From Betaproteobacteria bacterium UBA5216 (GTDB lineage Bacteria > Pseudomonadota > Gammaproteobacteria > Burkholderiales > SG8-41), in assembly GCA_002412495.1 (NCBI GenBank), contig DHVE01000116.1, positions 1 through 16,252 of the forward strand: a stretch of DNA of 16,252 nucleotides, read 5' to 3'. A program made the translations under genes and the position numbers. The notes beneath the pieces are model-generated. The model did no database searches. It was not told the DNA's origin and saw only the letters and a program-made list of their open reading frames with translations. Shown here piece by piece: positions 1 to 6,793 of the stretch (position 1 is the stretch's first letter; every line of letters begins with the position of its first letter).

Positions 1-643
1 CGGTAATCGTATCCAGCGGACTGGGCTGCGGCTGCAACGACAACACCTGCGCATGTACGCGGCGCGCGGGGCCGGCGTAACTCACCAGCGCGTCGAGCAC
101 GTGTATGCCAGAACCCGTCAGCCCCGCCGCGGGCGCCTCGTCGGGATTGGTGCGCCACGACGAAAAATGTTTGCCGGTGTTTTCGTTGCTGTAATGGCCT
201 TCGATATGCAGCATGCGGCCAAGCACGCCGCTATCGACCACGCGCCGCAGTTCGCGCATGCACGGCCAAAAACGTTTGTTGGTACCAATGCCGAGCAGCA
301 CGCCCGCATGTTGGCACGCCTCGACGGAACGCCGCGCGTCGGCTTCTTTCAGGGCCAGCGGCTTTTCACAAAACACCGCCTTGCCCGCCTTGGCGCAGGC
401 GACAATTTGTTCGGTATGCAACGAATGTGGCGTGGCGAGCACCACCGCCTGCACGCGTGGATCCGCGAGCACGTCTTTGATTTCCGTCGATAATTCGATG
501 CCGTGACGCGTGGCGAATGCGCGCACCTCGTCCGGCTCCTTGCTCACGCCCCGAATAAAATGCATGCGGGTACTTTTGCCCTGCACGGCGGTGACGATTT
601 TCTGTCCCCACCAACCGATGCCGACGATGGCCGCGTTAATCAT
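1..643 (-). CDS. Gfo/Idh/MocA-family NAD(P)-dependent oxidoreductase (3' end cut by window edge)
   Basis: Reading the minus strand from the ATG at 643-641 gives 214 uninterrupted codons that run off the left edge. The N-terminus is a Rossmann fold with the dinucleotide motif GIGWWG (residues 8-13). The family signature EKP is at 93-95, its Lys94 being the usual catalytic or cofactor-contacting lysine. A GxHxxD-type motif (His181, Asp184) falls where the family places its active-site histidine. Family members are cytoplasmic and oxidise or reduce sugars, inositols and related polyols or acids; the substrate cannot be told from the sequence. The ATG overlaps the TGA of the upstream DctP-type gene as ATGA, so the two are probably translationally coupled in one operon with bug1. 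About one third of a usual 330-370 aa protein is missing because of the window boundary, not because of a visible mutation. Family assignment is firm; the specific reaction is unknown. Confidence 0.92.
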   Translation of the reverse strand, partial: MINAAIVGIGWWGQKIVTAVQGKSTRMHFIRGVSKEPDEVRAFATRHGIELSTEIKDVLADPRVQAVVLATPHSLHTEQIVACAKAGKAVFCEKPLALKEADARRSVEACQHAGVLLGIGTNKRFWPCMRELRRVVDSGVLGRMLHIEGHYSNENTGKHFSSWRTNPDEAPAAGLTGSGIHVLDALVSYAGPARRVHAQVLSLQPQPSPLDTIT

Positions 644-1566
644 GTATTGCCTTTCAACAGGTCAAACAAGCGTGCATCGAGTTTTCCGCGATAGCGCTCC
701 AGAATCGGTTCCATCGCAGAGACAAACGCCGCGCGCTCGGCCGCCGACAGTTCAATCAATTCGTTCTCGCGCGGATCGAATTTGGCGCGGATCACCGCGT
801 CTTCTTCGGCCGCCAGTTGATGCTGGTATTGCGTGGCCAGCGCCGCCGCTTCATCCACCGCCGCGCGTACCGCCGCCGACCACGCCGCATAATGCGCCGC
901 GTTGCAAATCATCGCGGAGGCGCCGAAAAAATGACCGCTCAGAGTGATGTGGCGATGGTATTTGTGCACACCGAAGTTGTAGATGTTGGTGAGCGGATTG
1001 TCCTGCGCATCGAAACGGTCCCCACCGATTTCCTCGACAAACTCTTTCACGTCGGCCGGTATCGGCACAAAACTCAGTGCGCCCAGCGCCTCGCCATGCG
1101 AGGCGCTCATCTGCGTGCGGATTTTGAGTCCTGCGCAATCCGCGGGCGTGTGAATCGGACGCACCTTGTTGGTCAGATGCCGAAACCCGTTGTCCCACAA
1201 ACCGAGCAAACGAAACGGCGAACTTTCCGCGAAACGCCTTTTGAAGAAAGCGCCGAGTTCTTCATTAAGCGCCCGCTGCACGCTCGCGCGATCCCGCACC
1301 ACAAATGGAAGATCGATCACCGCCAGTTCCGGCACCCATTTGGTGAAACGCACGGTGGAAATGTAGCAGCATGAAAGTTCACCGTTTTCCACCATCGACG
1401 GCAGATCGCCGGATTTACGCCCTAGCGCCAGCACGTCACCGATCAGCTCGAACGTGAGCTGCGCGCCCGAATCGCCCATCCGCTCGCGCAGCAGGTCACC
1501 GAAACGCGCCGCCGCCTGATTGTGGATGGACGCAGGCTTTTGATAGCCGCCAAATTTAATTAGCAA
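640..1566 (-). CDS. TRAP-type (DctP family) substrate-binding protein lacking a signal peptide
   Basis: The 308-residue product is a DctP/TRAP solute-binding domain. It begins at once with the first beta strand (LIKFGGYQKP). It carries the family's ligand-carboxylate arginine context GLKIR (Arg150) and the DGQENP-like hinge motif as DAQDNP (186-191). Normal DctP proteins carry an N-terminal signal of about 25 residues for export to the periplasm, where they deliver organic acids to a DctQM permease. Here there is none, and no permease gene is nearby. The best start is TTG at 1566: GGAG at 1579-1576 lies 9 nt upstream, inside the end of bug1. The frame is the same as that of bug1, separated from it by that gene's UGA plus two sense codons. 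The stop overlaps the next gene (ATGA). It could be a cytosolic binding protein, a readthrough product of bug1, or the result of a deletion that removed the signal sequence. Family is sure; start and location are not. Confidence 0.85.
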   Translation of the reverse strand: MLIKFGGYQKPASIHNQAAARFGDLLRERMGDSGAQLTFELIGDVLALGRKSGDLPSMVENGELSCCYISTVRFTKWVPELAVIDLPFVVRDRASVQRALNEELGAFFKRRFAESSPFRLLGLWDNGFRHLTNKVRPIHTPADCAGLKIRTQMSASHGEALGALSFVPIPADVKEFVEEIGGDRFDAQDNPLTNIYNFGVHKYHRHITLSGHFFGASAMICNAAHYAAWSAAVRAAVDEAAALATQYQHQLAAEEDAVIRAKFDPRENELIELSAAERAAFVSAMEPILERYRGKLDARLFDLLKGNT

Positions 1567-1572
1567 GTTGAT

Positions 1573-2559
1573 TCACTCCGCACGGATGCCCGCGTCCCTG
1601 ATGACCTTTCCCCAGCGCGCGATGTCGTCGCGCACGATGACGCCAAAACCTTCCGGCGTGCTTGATGCAGATTCCGCCCCCGAGCGCGCCAGACGCTCTT
1701 TCACGTCGGGCCGCGCGAGCGCGCCCACGACTTCCTTGTTCAACAAGTTGATCACGGCGGCACTGGTTTTCGCCGGCGCGAACAAGCCATAGATGGTGAG
1801 CGCCTCGTATCCCGGCAAGCCCGATGCCGCCACTGTCGGCAAACCGGGAAACAGCACACTGGGGCTAGCGGTAGTGACCGCCACTGCGCGCAACCGGCCC
1901 GAGTCGATATGTGGCTTGACCGATGCCGCCGTGGCAAACATGAGTTGCGTCTGGCCGCCAATCAAGCCCAGCACCGCCGGCCCGCCGCCTTTGTAGCCGA
2001 TGCGCACCATGTTGATCCTGGCCATGCTGTTGAACAATTCCGCCGCCAAATGATTGGAGGCGCCCGGCGAACCCGCGCCGTAATTCAATTCACCGGGCCG
2101 CGCCTTGGCCAGCGCGATCAAATCTTTCACGTTTTTCACCGGCAACGAAGGATGCACCGTCAGCACGTTCGGCAGCGTGGTGGCGAGCGACACGGGCGCC
2201 AGATCACGCAGCGGATCCCACGGCAGATTGGCGCGCATGAACTGCATCAGCCACACGGGGCTGCCGTGCAGCAACAGCGTGTAGCCATCGGGCACGGACC
2301 TCGCCACGGTTTCGATGGAGGTGATCGAACCCGCGCCGGGACGATTGTCGATGATCACCTGCTGGCCGAGGTTAGCGGTCAGTGTGGGCGCGATCAGGCG
2401 CGCGGCGATATCGGCCGCACCCGCCGGGTCGGTGGTAATAATACGGATGGGTTTGGCAGGATACGGTTGCGCCTGTGCGATGGCGGCGCCGTTCCACGGC
2501 ACCATCACGGCACAGACGAACAACGGCCAGGAAACAGCGATTTTCTCAAGTGTCGGCAT
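1573..2559 (-). CDS. Bug-family (TTT) periplasmic substrate-binding protein, bug1
   Basis: The product has 328 aa, the usual Bug/TctC length. The first 28 residues form a Sec signal peptide: a Lys6 n-region, a hydrophobic core, and an AIA|Q cleavage site after Ala28. The mature start PYPAKPIRII is the family's standard opening, followed by the first ligand loop in the divergent form TTDPAGAAD (42-50) rather than the common VPFPPGG..D. Internal family blocks include DNRPGAGSI, PDGYTLL and YKGGGPA. The C-terminus ends normally (DAGIRAE). Bug proteins bind small carboxylated or amide ligands in the periplasm for TctAB-type carriers or for sensing; most genomic copies are orphans, as this one is here. 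It is the first gene of a minus-strand operon with the DctP-type gene and the oxidoreductase. It diverges from bug2, only about 54 bp separating the two starts. The ribosome site upstream of ATG 2559 is weak. The ligand is unknown. Confidence 0.93.
   Translation of the reverse strand: MPTLEKIAVSWPLFVCAVMVPWNGAAIAQAQPYPAKPIRIITTDPAGAADIAARLIAPTLTANLGQQVIIDNRPGAGSITSIETVARSVPDGYTLLLHGSPVWLMQFMRANLPWDPLRDLAPVSLATTLPNVLTVHPSLPVKNVKDLIALAKARPGELNYGAGSPGASNHLAAELFNSMARINMVRIGYKGGGPAVLGLIGGQTQLMFATAASVKPHIDSGRLRAVAVTTASPSVLFPGLPTVAASGLPGYEALTIYGLFAPAKTSAAVINLLNKEVVGALARPDVKERLARSGAESASSTPEGFGVIVRDDIARWGKVIRDAGIRAE
1576..1579 (-). promoter_or_regulatory. Shine-Dalgarno for the TTG start of the DctP-type gene
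   Basis: On the minus strand the last codons of bug1 read GCG GAG TGA, giving GGAG nine bases before TTG at 1566. This is the only plausible ribosome site for the downstream gene. It lies inside bug1, which would allow re-initiation by ribosomes finishing bug1. Confidence 0.5.
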
Positions 2560-2561
2560 GG

Positions 2562-2567
2562 TATGAT
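2562..2567 (+). promoter_or_regulatory. Possible -10 element (TATGAT) for bug2
   Basis: TATGAT matches the sigma-70 -10 consensus at five of six positions and would place the transcript start near 2574, about 40 bases before the TTG start at 2614. No good -35 hexamer is visible 16-18 bases upstream, so this is a weak call. If correct, it argues against translation from the ATG at 2563, which would lie upstream of the transcript. Confidence 0.22.
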
Positions 2568-2601
2568 TTTCTCACGAAACCAAGAGCACCAAGCCCACTC
2601 C

Positions 2602-2607
2602 GAGGAG
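2602..2607 (+). promoter_or_regulatory. Shine-Dalgarno GAGGAG that decides the bug2 start
   Basis: GAGGAG lies six bases before an in-frame TTG at 2614. It is one of the strongest ribosome sites in the window. The competing in-frame ATG at 2563 has no comparable site. Confidence 0.65.
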
Positions 2608-2613
2608 AACCAA

Positions 2614-3579
2614 TTGTCCCCATTTACTTTGTCCGCCCTCGCCACCTCGCTTGCCATTATCGGCGGCAGCGCCGTTGCGCAATCATTCCCCACGCGCCCG
2701 ATCCGCGTGGTGGTGCCCTTCCCCGCCGGCGGCAATGTCGATACCTATATCCGCCAACTTGCGCGGCAAATGGAAAACACCATGGGCCAGCCGCTGGTGA
2801 TCGACAACCGCGGCGGCGCCAACGGCATCGTCGGCTGCGATATCGTCGCCAAGGGCACGCCCGATGGCTACACCATACTCGCCACCTCGATTGCGTTCGC
2901 GGTGAATCCGGCGATGTATAAAAAGCTGCCCTACGACACCGAAAAAGATTTCACCCCCATCACCAACTACGCCAATGGCCTGGGTTATGTGATGGCCGTG
3001 CATCCGTCGGTACCAGCGAACAACACCAAGGAACTGATCGCGCTGGCAAAAAAACAGCCGCTGCGTTACGGCTCGGCCGGCATCGGCAATGGCCAGCATC
3101 TCGCCGGCGTACTGTTCTCGCAAAAAGCCGGTGTCGAAATGCTGCACGTACCGTATAAGGGCGGCGGCCCGGTGCTGACCGCCGTACTCGGCGGCGAAGT
3201 GCATATCAACTTCCCCGGCGCGAGTGTCGCCGTGCCGCACATCAAGTCCGGCAAGCTGCGCGGCATCGGCTTCACCGGCGACAAACGCATTTCATCGCTG
3301 CCCGATTTGCCGACGATTGCGGAAAGCGGCCTGCCCGGCTTTAATTTCGATACCGGCTGGCACGCCATGTTCGGTCCGCCCAAATTGCCGGCGGCACTGG
3401 TCAATCAATTTCAGGCGGCGGTACGCAAGGCGTTCGACAATGCACAACTGCGCGAAACCTTCACCAGCACCGGCTACGACCCGGCCGGCGCGCCGCCGGC
3501 TGAATTCGACAAACTGTTCAGAGCCGATCTCAAACGCTTCGCTGAAATCGTACGCGCGGCGAAGATTGAGTTGCAATAA
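2614..3579 (+). CDS. Bug-family (TTT) periplasmic substrate-binding protein, bug2
   Basis: From the TTG at 2614 the product is 321 aa. The hydrophobic leader TLSALATSLAIIGGSAVAQ has a likely cleavage AVA|Q after residue 22, then the mature start FPTRPIRVVV and the classical first ligand loop VPFPAGGNVD (34-43). Other Bug blocks are DNRGGANGI, PDGYTIL, YKKLPYD, PYKGGGPV and LPTIAESGLPG. The reading frame stays open far upstream, antisense to bug1, but the strong GAGGAG before TTG and the leader position favour this start. An in-frame ATG at 2563 would add 17 residues. With the TTG start the leader has no Lys or Arg in its n-region, which is unusual for a Sec signal. It diverges from bug1 and precedes the HIBADH-like gene on the same strand by 162 bp of repeat-rich DNA. 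It may feed that enzyme, but this is only positional inference. Confidence 0.9.
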   Translation: MSPFTLSALATSLAIIGGSAVAQSFPTRPIRVVVPFPAGGNVDTYIRQLARQMENTMGQPLVIDNRGGANGIVGCDIVAKGTPDGYTILATSIAFAVNPAMYKKLPYDTEKDFTPITNYANGLGYVMAVHPSVPANNTKELIALAKKQPLRYGSAGIGNGQHLAGVLFSQKAGVEMLHVPYKGGGPVLTAVLGGEVHINFPGASVAVPHIKSGKLRGIGFTGDKRISSLPDLPTIAESGLPGFNFDTGWHAMFGPPKLPAALVNQFQAAVRKAFDNAQLRETFTSTGYDPAGAPPAEFDKLFRADLKRFAEIVRAAKIELQ

Positions 3580-3613
3580 AATATTGTTTTAAAACAAATG
3601 CTTACAATATTTT
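3578..3613 (+). other. AT-rich nested inverted repeat at the 3' end of bug2
   Basis: AAAATATTG (3578-3586) is repeated inverted as CAATATTTT (3605-3613). The spacer carries a perfect 14-bp palindrome TTGTTTTAAAACAA (3584-3597), which shares its first three bases with the left arm. It starts within the bug2 stop codon. It could act as a weak terminator (a T run follows) or as an operator for the next gene. It is strikingly AT-rich for this region. Confidence 0.5.
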
Positions 3614-3651
3614 TCCACAAAGAGATCAGAGTGCACAGATAACCCTAACCT

Positions 3652-3677
3652 GTCATTCCCGCGCAGGCGGGAATGAC
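3652..3677. repeat. dRS3-like palindromic repeat, copy 1
   Basis: Perfect 11-bp arms GTCATTCCCGC / GCGGGAATGAC surround a four-base loop. The core ATTCCC-N8-GGGAAT (3655-3674) fits the consensus of the neisserial dRS3 dispersed repeat. A second copy lies at 12668-12687 in opposite orientation and shares the adjoining AACCTGTC, so this is a dispersed family in this genome rather than a chance hairpin. Confidence 0.75.
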
Positions 3678-3695
3678 GGTGGTGGTGGTGGTGGT
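3678..3695. repeat. GGT trinucleotide microsatellite (six units)
   Basis: Six perfect GGT units directly abut the dRS3-like palindrome, about 45 bases upstream of the HIBADH-like start. Tracts of this kind can change length by slippage. It lies in the leader or promoter zone and not in a coding region. Confidence 0.8.
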
Positions 3696-3741
3696 TTGGT
3701 TTTCTCTGTGGTCTTGGCAAAAAAGCTTTGAGGGTTAATCC

Positions 3742-4623
3742 ATGTCCGCCAAATCACCCGTAGGCGTCATCGGCCTCGGCCTCATCGGCACCTCACTCGC
3801 GCAACGACTGTTGCAAGCCGGTTTTCCGGTAGCCGGTTTCGACATCGCCGCCGAGCGCCGCGACAATCTCGCGCGCCTTGGCGGCACGGCGTGCGCATCG
3901 GCACGCGAAGTCGGCGAACGCTGCAAGGAAATTGTACTCGCGGTCTTCAACACCGATCAGGTGGAATCGATCGTCGAATCACCCGACGGCGCGAACTTGA
4001 ACAAAGACCACCTCGTCGTCTGCACCAGCACCTGCGACCCGGATCGCATCGAAGCCTTGGCCAAGCGCGCGGCAAAACGCGGCATCCGCTTTGTAGAGTC
4101 CCCCCTTTCCGGCAACAGCGACCAAATCGCCAAGGGCAACGGCGTAGCCTTGATCGGTGGCACACGCGCCGACATGGATGCCGCAGCGCCGATACTCAAT
4201 GCGCTGTGCAAACAAAGTTTTTATCTCGGCCCGGCAGGCTCCGGCGGTCGCGCAAAACTCGCGGTCAACCTCGTCGGCGGCCTCAATCGCGCGGTGATGG
4301 CCGAAGGCCTGGCGTTCGCGGAATCGATGGGCCTCGAACTTGCGCCCTTCCTTGAAGTGATGAAAGGCTCGGCCGTATATTCACGCGCCATGGACACCCG
4401 CGGCATGAAAATGGTCGAAAGCGACTTCACCCCACACGCCTGGCTTACCCAATCGCTGAAAGATTTCAAACTCATGCACGAAGTCGCCGCCCGTGTGGGC
4501 CAGGAACTCCCGCTCGCCACGGAATACGTGAAACTCGTCGAAAGCTGCATCGCGCATGGCGAGGGGCAGTTGGATAACTCCGTTGTGATGCAGGAGATGC
4601 GGCGGCGTAGAAAAGCACGCTAA
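3742..4623 (+). CDS. 3-hydroxyisobutyrate dehydrogenase-like (beta-hydroxyacid dehydrogenase) NAD(P)-dependent oxidoreductase
   Basis: The 293-aa protein has the length and order of the beta-hydroxyacid dehydrogenase family. A Rossmann dinucleotide motif GLGLIG (11-16) is followed by the substrate-binding block VESPLSGNSDQIAKG (118-132, family form DAPVSGG). The catalytic lysine is Lys172 with Asn176 in KLAVN, and the C-terminal helix carries LKDFKL (Lys240, Asp241). Such enzymes reversibly oxidise the hydroxyl of 3-hydroxyisobutyrate, tartronate semialdehyde, 2-(hydroxymethyl)glutarate and similar beta-hydroxyacids in the cytoplasm; the substrate here is not determined. GAGGG at 3730-3734 lies seven bases before the ATG. 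It follows bug2 on the same strand and meets bug3 tail to tail with no base between the stop codons. SPLSG in place of APVSGG may indicate an atypical substrate. Confidence 0.9.
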   Translation: MSAKSPVGVIGLGLIGTSLAQRLLQAGFPVAGFDIAAERRDNLARLGGTACASAREVGERCKEIVLAVFNTDQVESIVESPDGANLNKDHLVVCTSTCDPDRIEALAKRAAKRGIRFVESPLSGNSDQIAKGNGVALIGGTRADMDAAAPILNALCKQSFYLGPAGSGGRAKLAVNLVGGLNRAVMAEGLAFAESMGLELAPFLEVMKGSAVYSRAMDTRGMKMVESDFTPHAWLTQSLKDFKLMHEVAARVGQELPLATEYVKLVESCIAHGEGQLDNSVVMQEMRRRRKAR

Positions 4624-5586
4624 TCAATCCAGCCTCACCCCCGCCTCCCGCGCAATCCGGCTATACCGCGCCCCATCGGACTTCAGTAGCGCCGCAAATT
4701 GTTCCACCGAACCCGGCGCGGCGATCATGCCCTGGCTGCGCAGGAGTTCGCGCACATCAGGGGTATTGAGCACGCGGTTGATCTCTGCATTCAGGCGCGA
4801 GATCACCGCCGGAGGCGTGGCGGCATGCACCACGTAGCCGTTCCAGTTGATCGCTTCGATTTCCGGCACGCCGGCTTCGCGCGCGGTGGGCACGTCGGGC
4901 ACCAGCGTGTCGCGATCGGCACTGGTGACCACCAGCGCGCGCAGCCGGCCGCCCTTGATGAATGGCGCGGTGGAAAACAGATTCACCAGCACGCCGGTGA
5001 TGTGGCCGCCCACCGCCGCGGTTACCGCGGGCACTTCGCCCTGATACGGCGTGTGCACGATGTTAACCTTGTGCGCGAGCTTTAAGGCCTCGCCCAGCAT
5101 GTTGTGGCTGGTGCCGGGGCCGGAGGTGCCGTAGCTGATTTCACCGGGCCTTGCCTTGGCCAACGCGAGGTATTCCTTCATGGTTTTCACAGGCAGCGAC
5201 GGGTTGACCGCAATCGCCATGTTCAGTCCCATGGCCTGCGCCACCGCCTTGAAGTCCTTCTCGGTGTCGAACGGCACTTTGCTGCGCACCGCGTGATGCA
5301 TGGTGAAGCTCGGCCCGATCGACAAGATGGTGTAGCCGTCGCCCGGCTGGCGCGCGACATACTCGGTGCCTATCACCGTGCCGCCGCCGGGCCGGTTTTC
5401 CACCAGCACGTTTTGCCCCAACTGCATGCGCTGCGCGACGATGCGCGCGGTCACATCAAACGAGCCGCCTGCCGGGAAGGGCACGACGATGCGCACCGGC
5501 TTTGAAGGATACTGCTGCGCTGGGGCTTGGGCGCAGGCGAGCGCCGCGAGTACGCCGATTGTGAACAGATTGGCGGTTGGTTTCAT
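4624..5586 (-). CDS. Bug-family (TTT) periplasmic substrate-binding protein, bug3
   Basis: The 320-aa product has a Sec signal peptide (Lys2, then a hydrophobic core) with likely cleavage APA|Q after residue 23. The mature start QYPSKPVRIV and the typical first ligand loop VPFPAGGSFD (35-44) follow. Further Bug blocks are ENRPGGGTV, GDGYTIL, PFDTEKDF and the normal end REAGVRLD. GGGAG lies upstream of the ATG as ribosome site. It is transcribed in the same direction as bug4, whose stop is 132 bp upstream, so they may share a transcript although the gap could hold its own promoter. Its stop abuts that of the HIBADH-like gene. The loop at PYQGEVPAV replaces the more usual PYKGGGPAL, so its ligand is likely to differ from those of bug1 and bug2. 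Confidence 0.93.
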   Translation of the reverse strand: MKPTANLFTIGVLAALACAQAPAQQYPSKPVRIVVPFPAGGSFDVTARIVAQRMQLGQNVLVENRPGGGTVIGTEYVARQPGDGYTILSIGPSFTMHHAVRSKVPFDTEKDFKAVAQAMGLNMAIAVNPSLPVKTMKEYLALAKARPGEISYGTSGPGTSHNMLGEALKLAHKVNIVHTPYQGEVPAVTAAVGGHITGVLVNLFSTAPFIKGGRLRALVVTSADRDTLVPDVPTAREAGVPEIEAINWNGYVVHAATPPAVISRLNAEINRVLNTPDVRELLRSQGMIAAPGSVEQFAALLKSDGARYSRIAREAGVRLD

Positions 5587-5684
5587 TGGCAGTCTCCCTT
5601 TGGCCTGGCAAGTTTAATCGCTTGGCAGAATGATGCGCTATGGAACAACACTACACCACTTACCGCCCCCTTCCCCGCTTTCAG

Positions 5685-5708
5685 GGACAGGAGGACAGTT
5701 GGACAGTG
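5685..5708. repeat. Three direct GGACAG units with 8-bp period
   Basis: GGACAG occurs at 5685, 5693 and 5701, each followed by two variable bases, in the 132-bp gap between bug4 and bug3. It may be a chance short repeat, part of a dispersed element, or a binding site. Nothing else decisive is visible in that gap. Confidence 0.5.
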
Positions 5709-5718
5709 GGCGATGCCA

Positions 5719-6684
5719 TCAATCCGCCCGCAACCCTGTCGCCCTGACGATTTTCGCAAACCGCGCCATCTGCGTTGTAATGTAGGCGTCCAGTTCCTGC
5801 GGCGTGCTGCCCACCAGTTCCAGTCCCTGTACGGCGGCCTGATCGCGATATTCCGCGATTTTCGGCATTTTTGCGATTTCCGCGCTCAACCGCGTCAGGA
5901 TCGCTGGCGGCGTCTGCGCTGGCGCGAGCACGCCGTGCCAGGTGCCGATGTCGTAGCCCGGCAGCGTCTCCGCCAGCGTGGGTACCGCGGGCAAACGCGC
6001 GACACGTCGCGGCCCGCCCACGGCCAACACACGCACCCGGCCGCCATTGACGTGCGGCAGGATCGCGGGCAACGTGACAAAACTCACCTGTACTTCGCCC
6101 GACAGCAGCGCGTTGAGATTTTCGGCGGTGCCCTTGTACGGCACGCGCACGATGTTGATGCCCGCCATCAGTTTGAGCAACTCCGCGCCCAGATGCGCCG
6201 ACGAACCGTTCGTGCCCGAGGCGTAATTGAGTTTACCCGGCTGCGCCTTGGCGAGATCAATCAGTTCCTTCACGGTTTTCACGGGCACCGAGGCATGCGT
6301 CATCAACAAGCTGTGCGTCAGCGCCACCAGGCTCACCGCGGCAAAATCCTTGTACGGATCAAACGGCAATTTCGCGTGCAGACTGGGTTGCACCGCGTGA
6401 CTGGTATTGGTCATCAGCAGCGTGTAGCCATCGGGGCGCGCCTTGGCCGTCATCTCCGCTGCGATCACCCCGCCGCCGCCCGGACGATTATCGATCACCA
6501 CGGTCTGGCCGAGACCGTCGCCCACGGCGCGTGCGACGCTGCGCGCCACCATGTCAGTGCTGCCCGAGGCGGATGACACCACGATCATGCGGATGGGTTT
6601 TTCAGGGTACTGCGCGCCAACGGCAACAGCGGATACGGCCACACACGCCGCACACGACACGGCAACGACTACAACGTTTTTCAT
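5719..6684 (-). CDS. Bug-family (TTT) periplasmic substrate-binding protein, bug4
   Basis: Starting at the ATG at 6684-6682 the product is 321 aa. It has a signal peptide (MKN, valine/alanine-rich core, VGA|Q cleavage after about residue 24) and the mature start QYPEKPIRMI. The open frame continues 56 codons further upstream, but that part has no signal-like sequence, so the internal ATG is preferred. The first ligand loop is VSSASGSTD (36-44), lacking the Pro-Gly-Gly of most Bug proteins but keeping the Asp. DNRPGGGGV, PDGYTLL, PYKGTAENL and LPTVAETLPGY-like blocks identify the family, and the end ATGLRAD is normal. It diverges from the OCD-like gene across about 110 bp, and bug3 follows downstream. 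Divergent placement suggests shared control with the OCD-like gene, but no operator could be identified. Confidence 0.92.
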   Translation of the reverse strand: MKNVVVVAVSCAACVAVSAVAVGAQYPEKPIRMIVVSSASGSTDMVARSVARAVGDGLGQTVVIDNRPGGGGVIAAEMTAKARPDGYTLLMTNTSHAVQPSLHAKLPFDPYKDFAAVSLVALTHSLLMTHASVPVKTVKELIDLAKAQPGKLNYASGTNGSSAHLGAELLKLMAGINIVRVPYKGTAENLNALLSGEVQVSFVTLPAILPHVNGGRVRVLAVGGPRRVARLPAVPTLAETLPGYDIGTWHGVLAPAQTPPAILTRLSAEIAKMPKIAEYRDQAAVQGLELVGSTPQELDAYITTQMARFAKIVRATGLRAD

Positions 6685-6793
6685 ATCAACACGATTCCTT
6701 TGACTTCGTGCGCCATTGTAACGGCACGTTGCTGCTAGAATCAAAAACTCGCACGCCAATTCACTTTCAAAAACTTTTTCATTCCAGACCCCC

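Noticed and set aside
1909..2613. Long upstream extension of the bug2 frame
   Set aside because: It runs antisense to bug1 and lacks any signal or family similarity. The ribosome site and leader peptide place the start at 2614.
5620..5720. Promoter for bug3 in the bug4-bug3 gap
   Set aside because: No pair of hexamers with acceptable spacing could be found on the minus strand; only the GGACAG repeat is reported.
6685..6793. Divergent promoter between bug4 and the OCD-like gene (TAGAAT at 6736-6741)
   Set aside because: TAGAAT is a fair -10, but no -35 hexamer fits at 16-18 bases, so it was not called.
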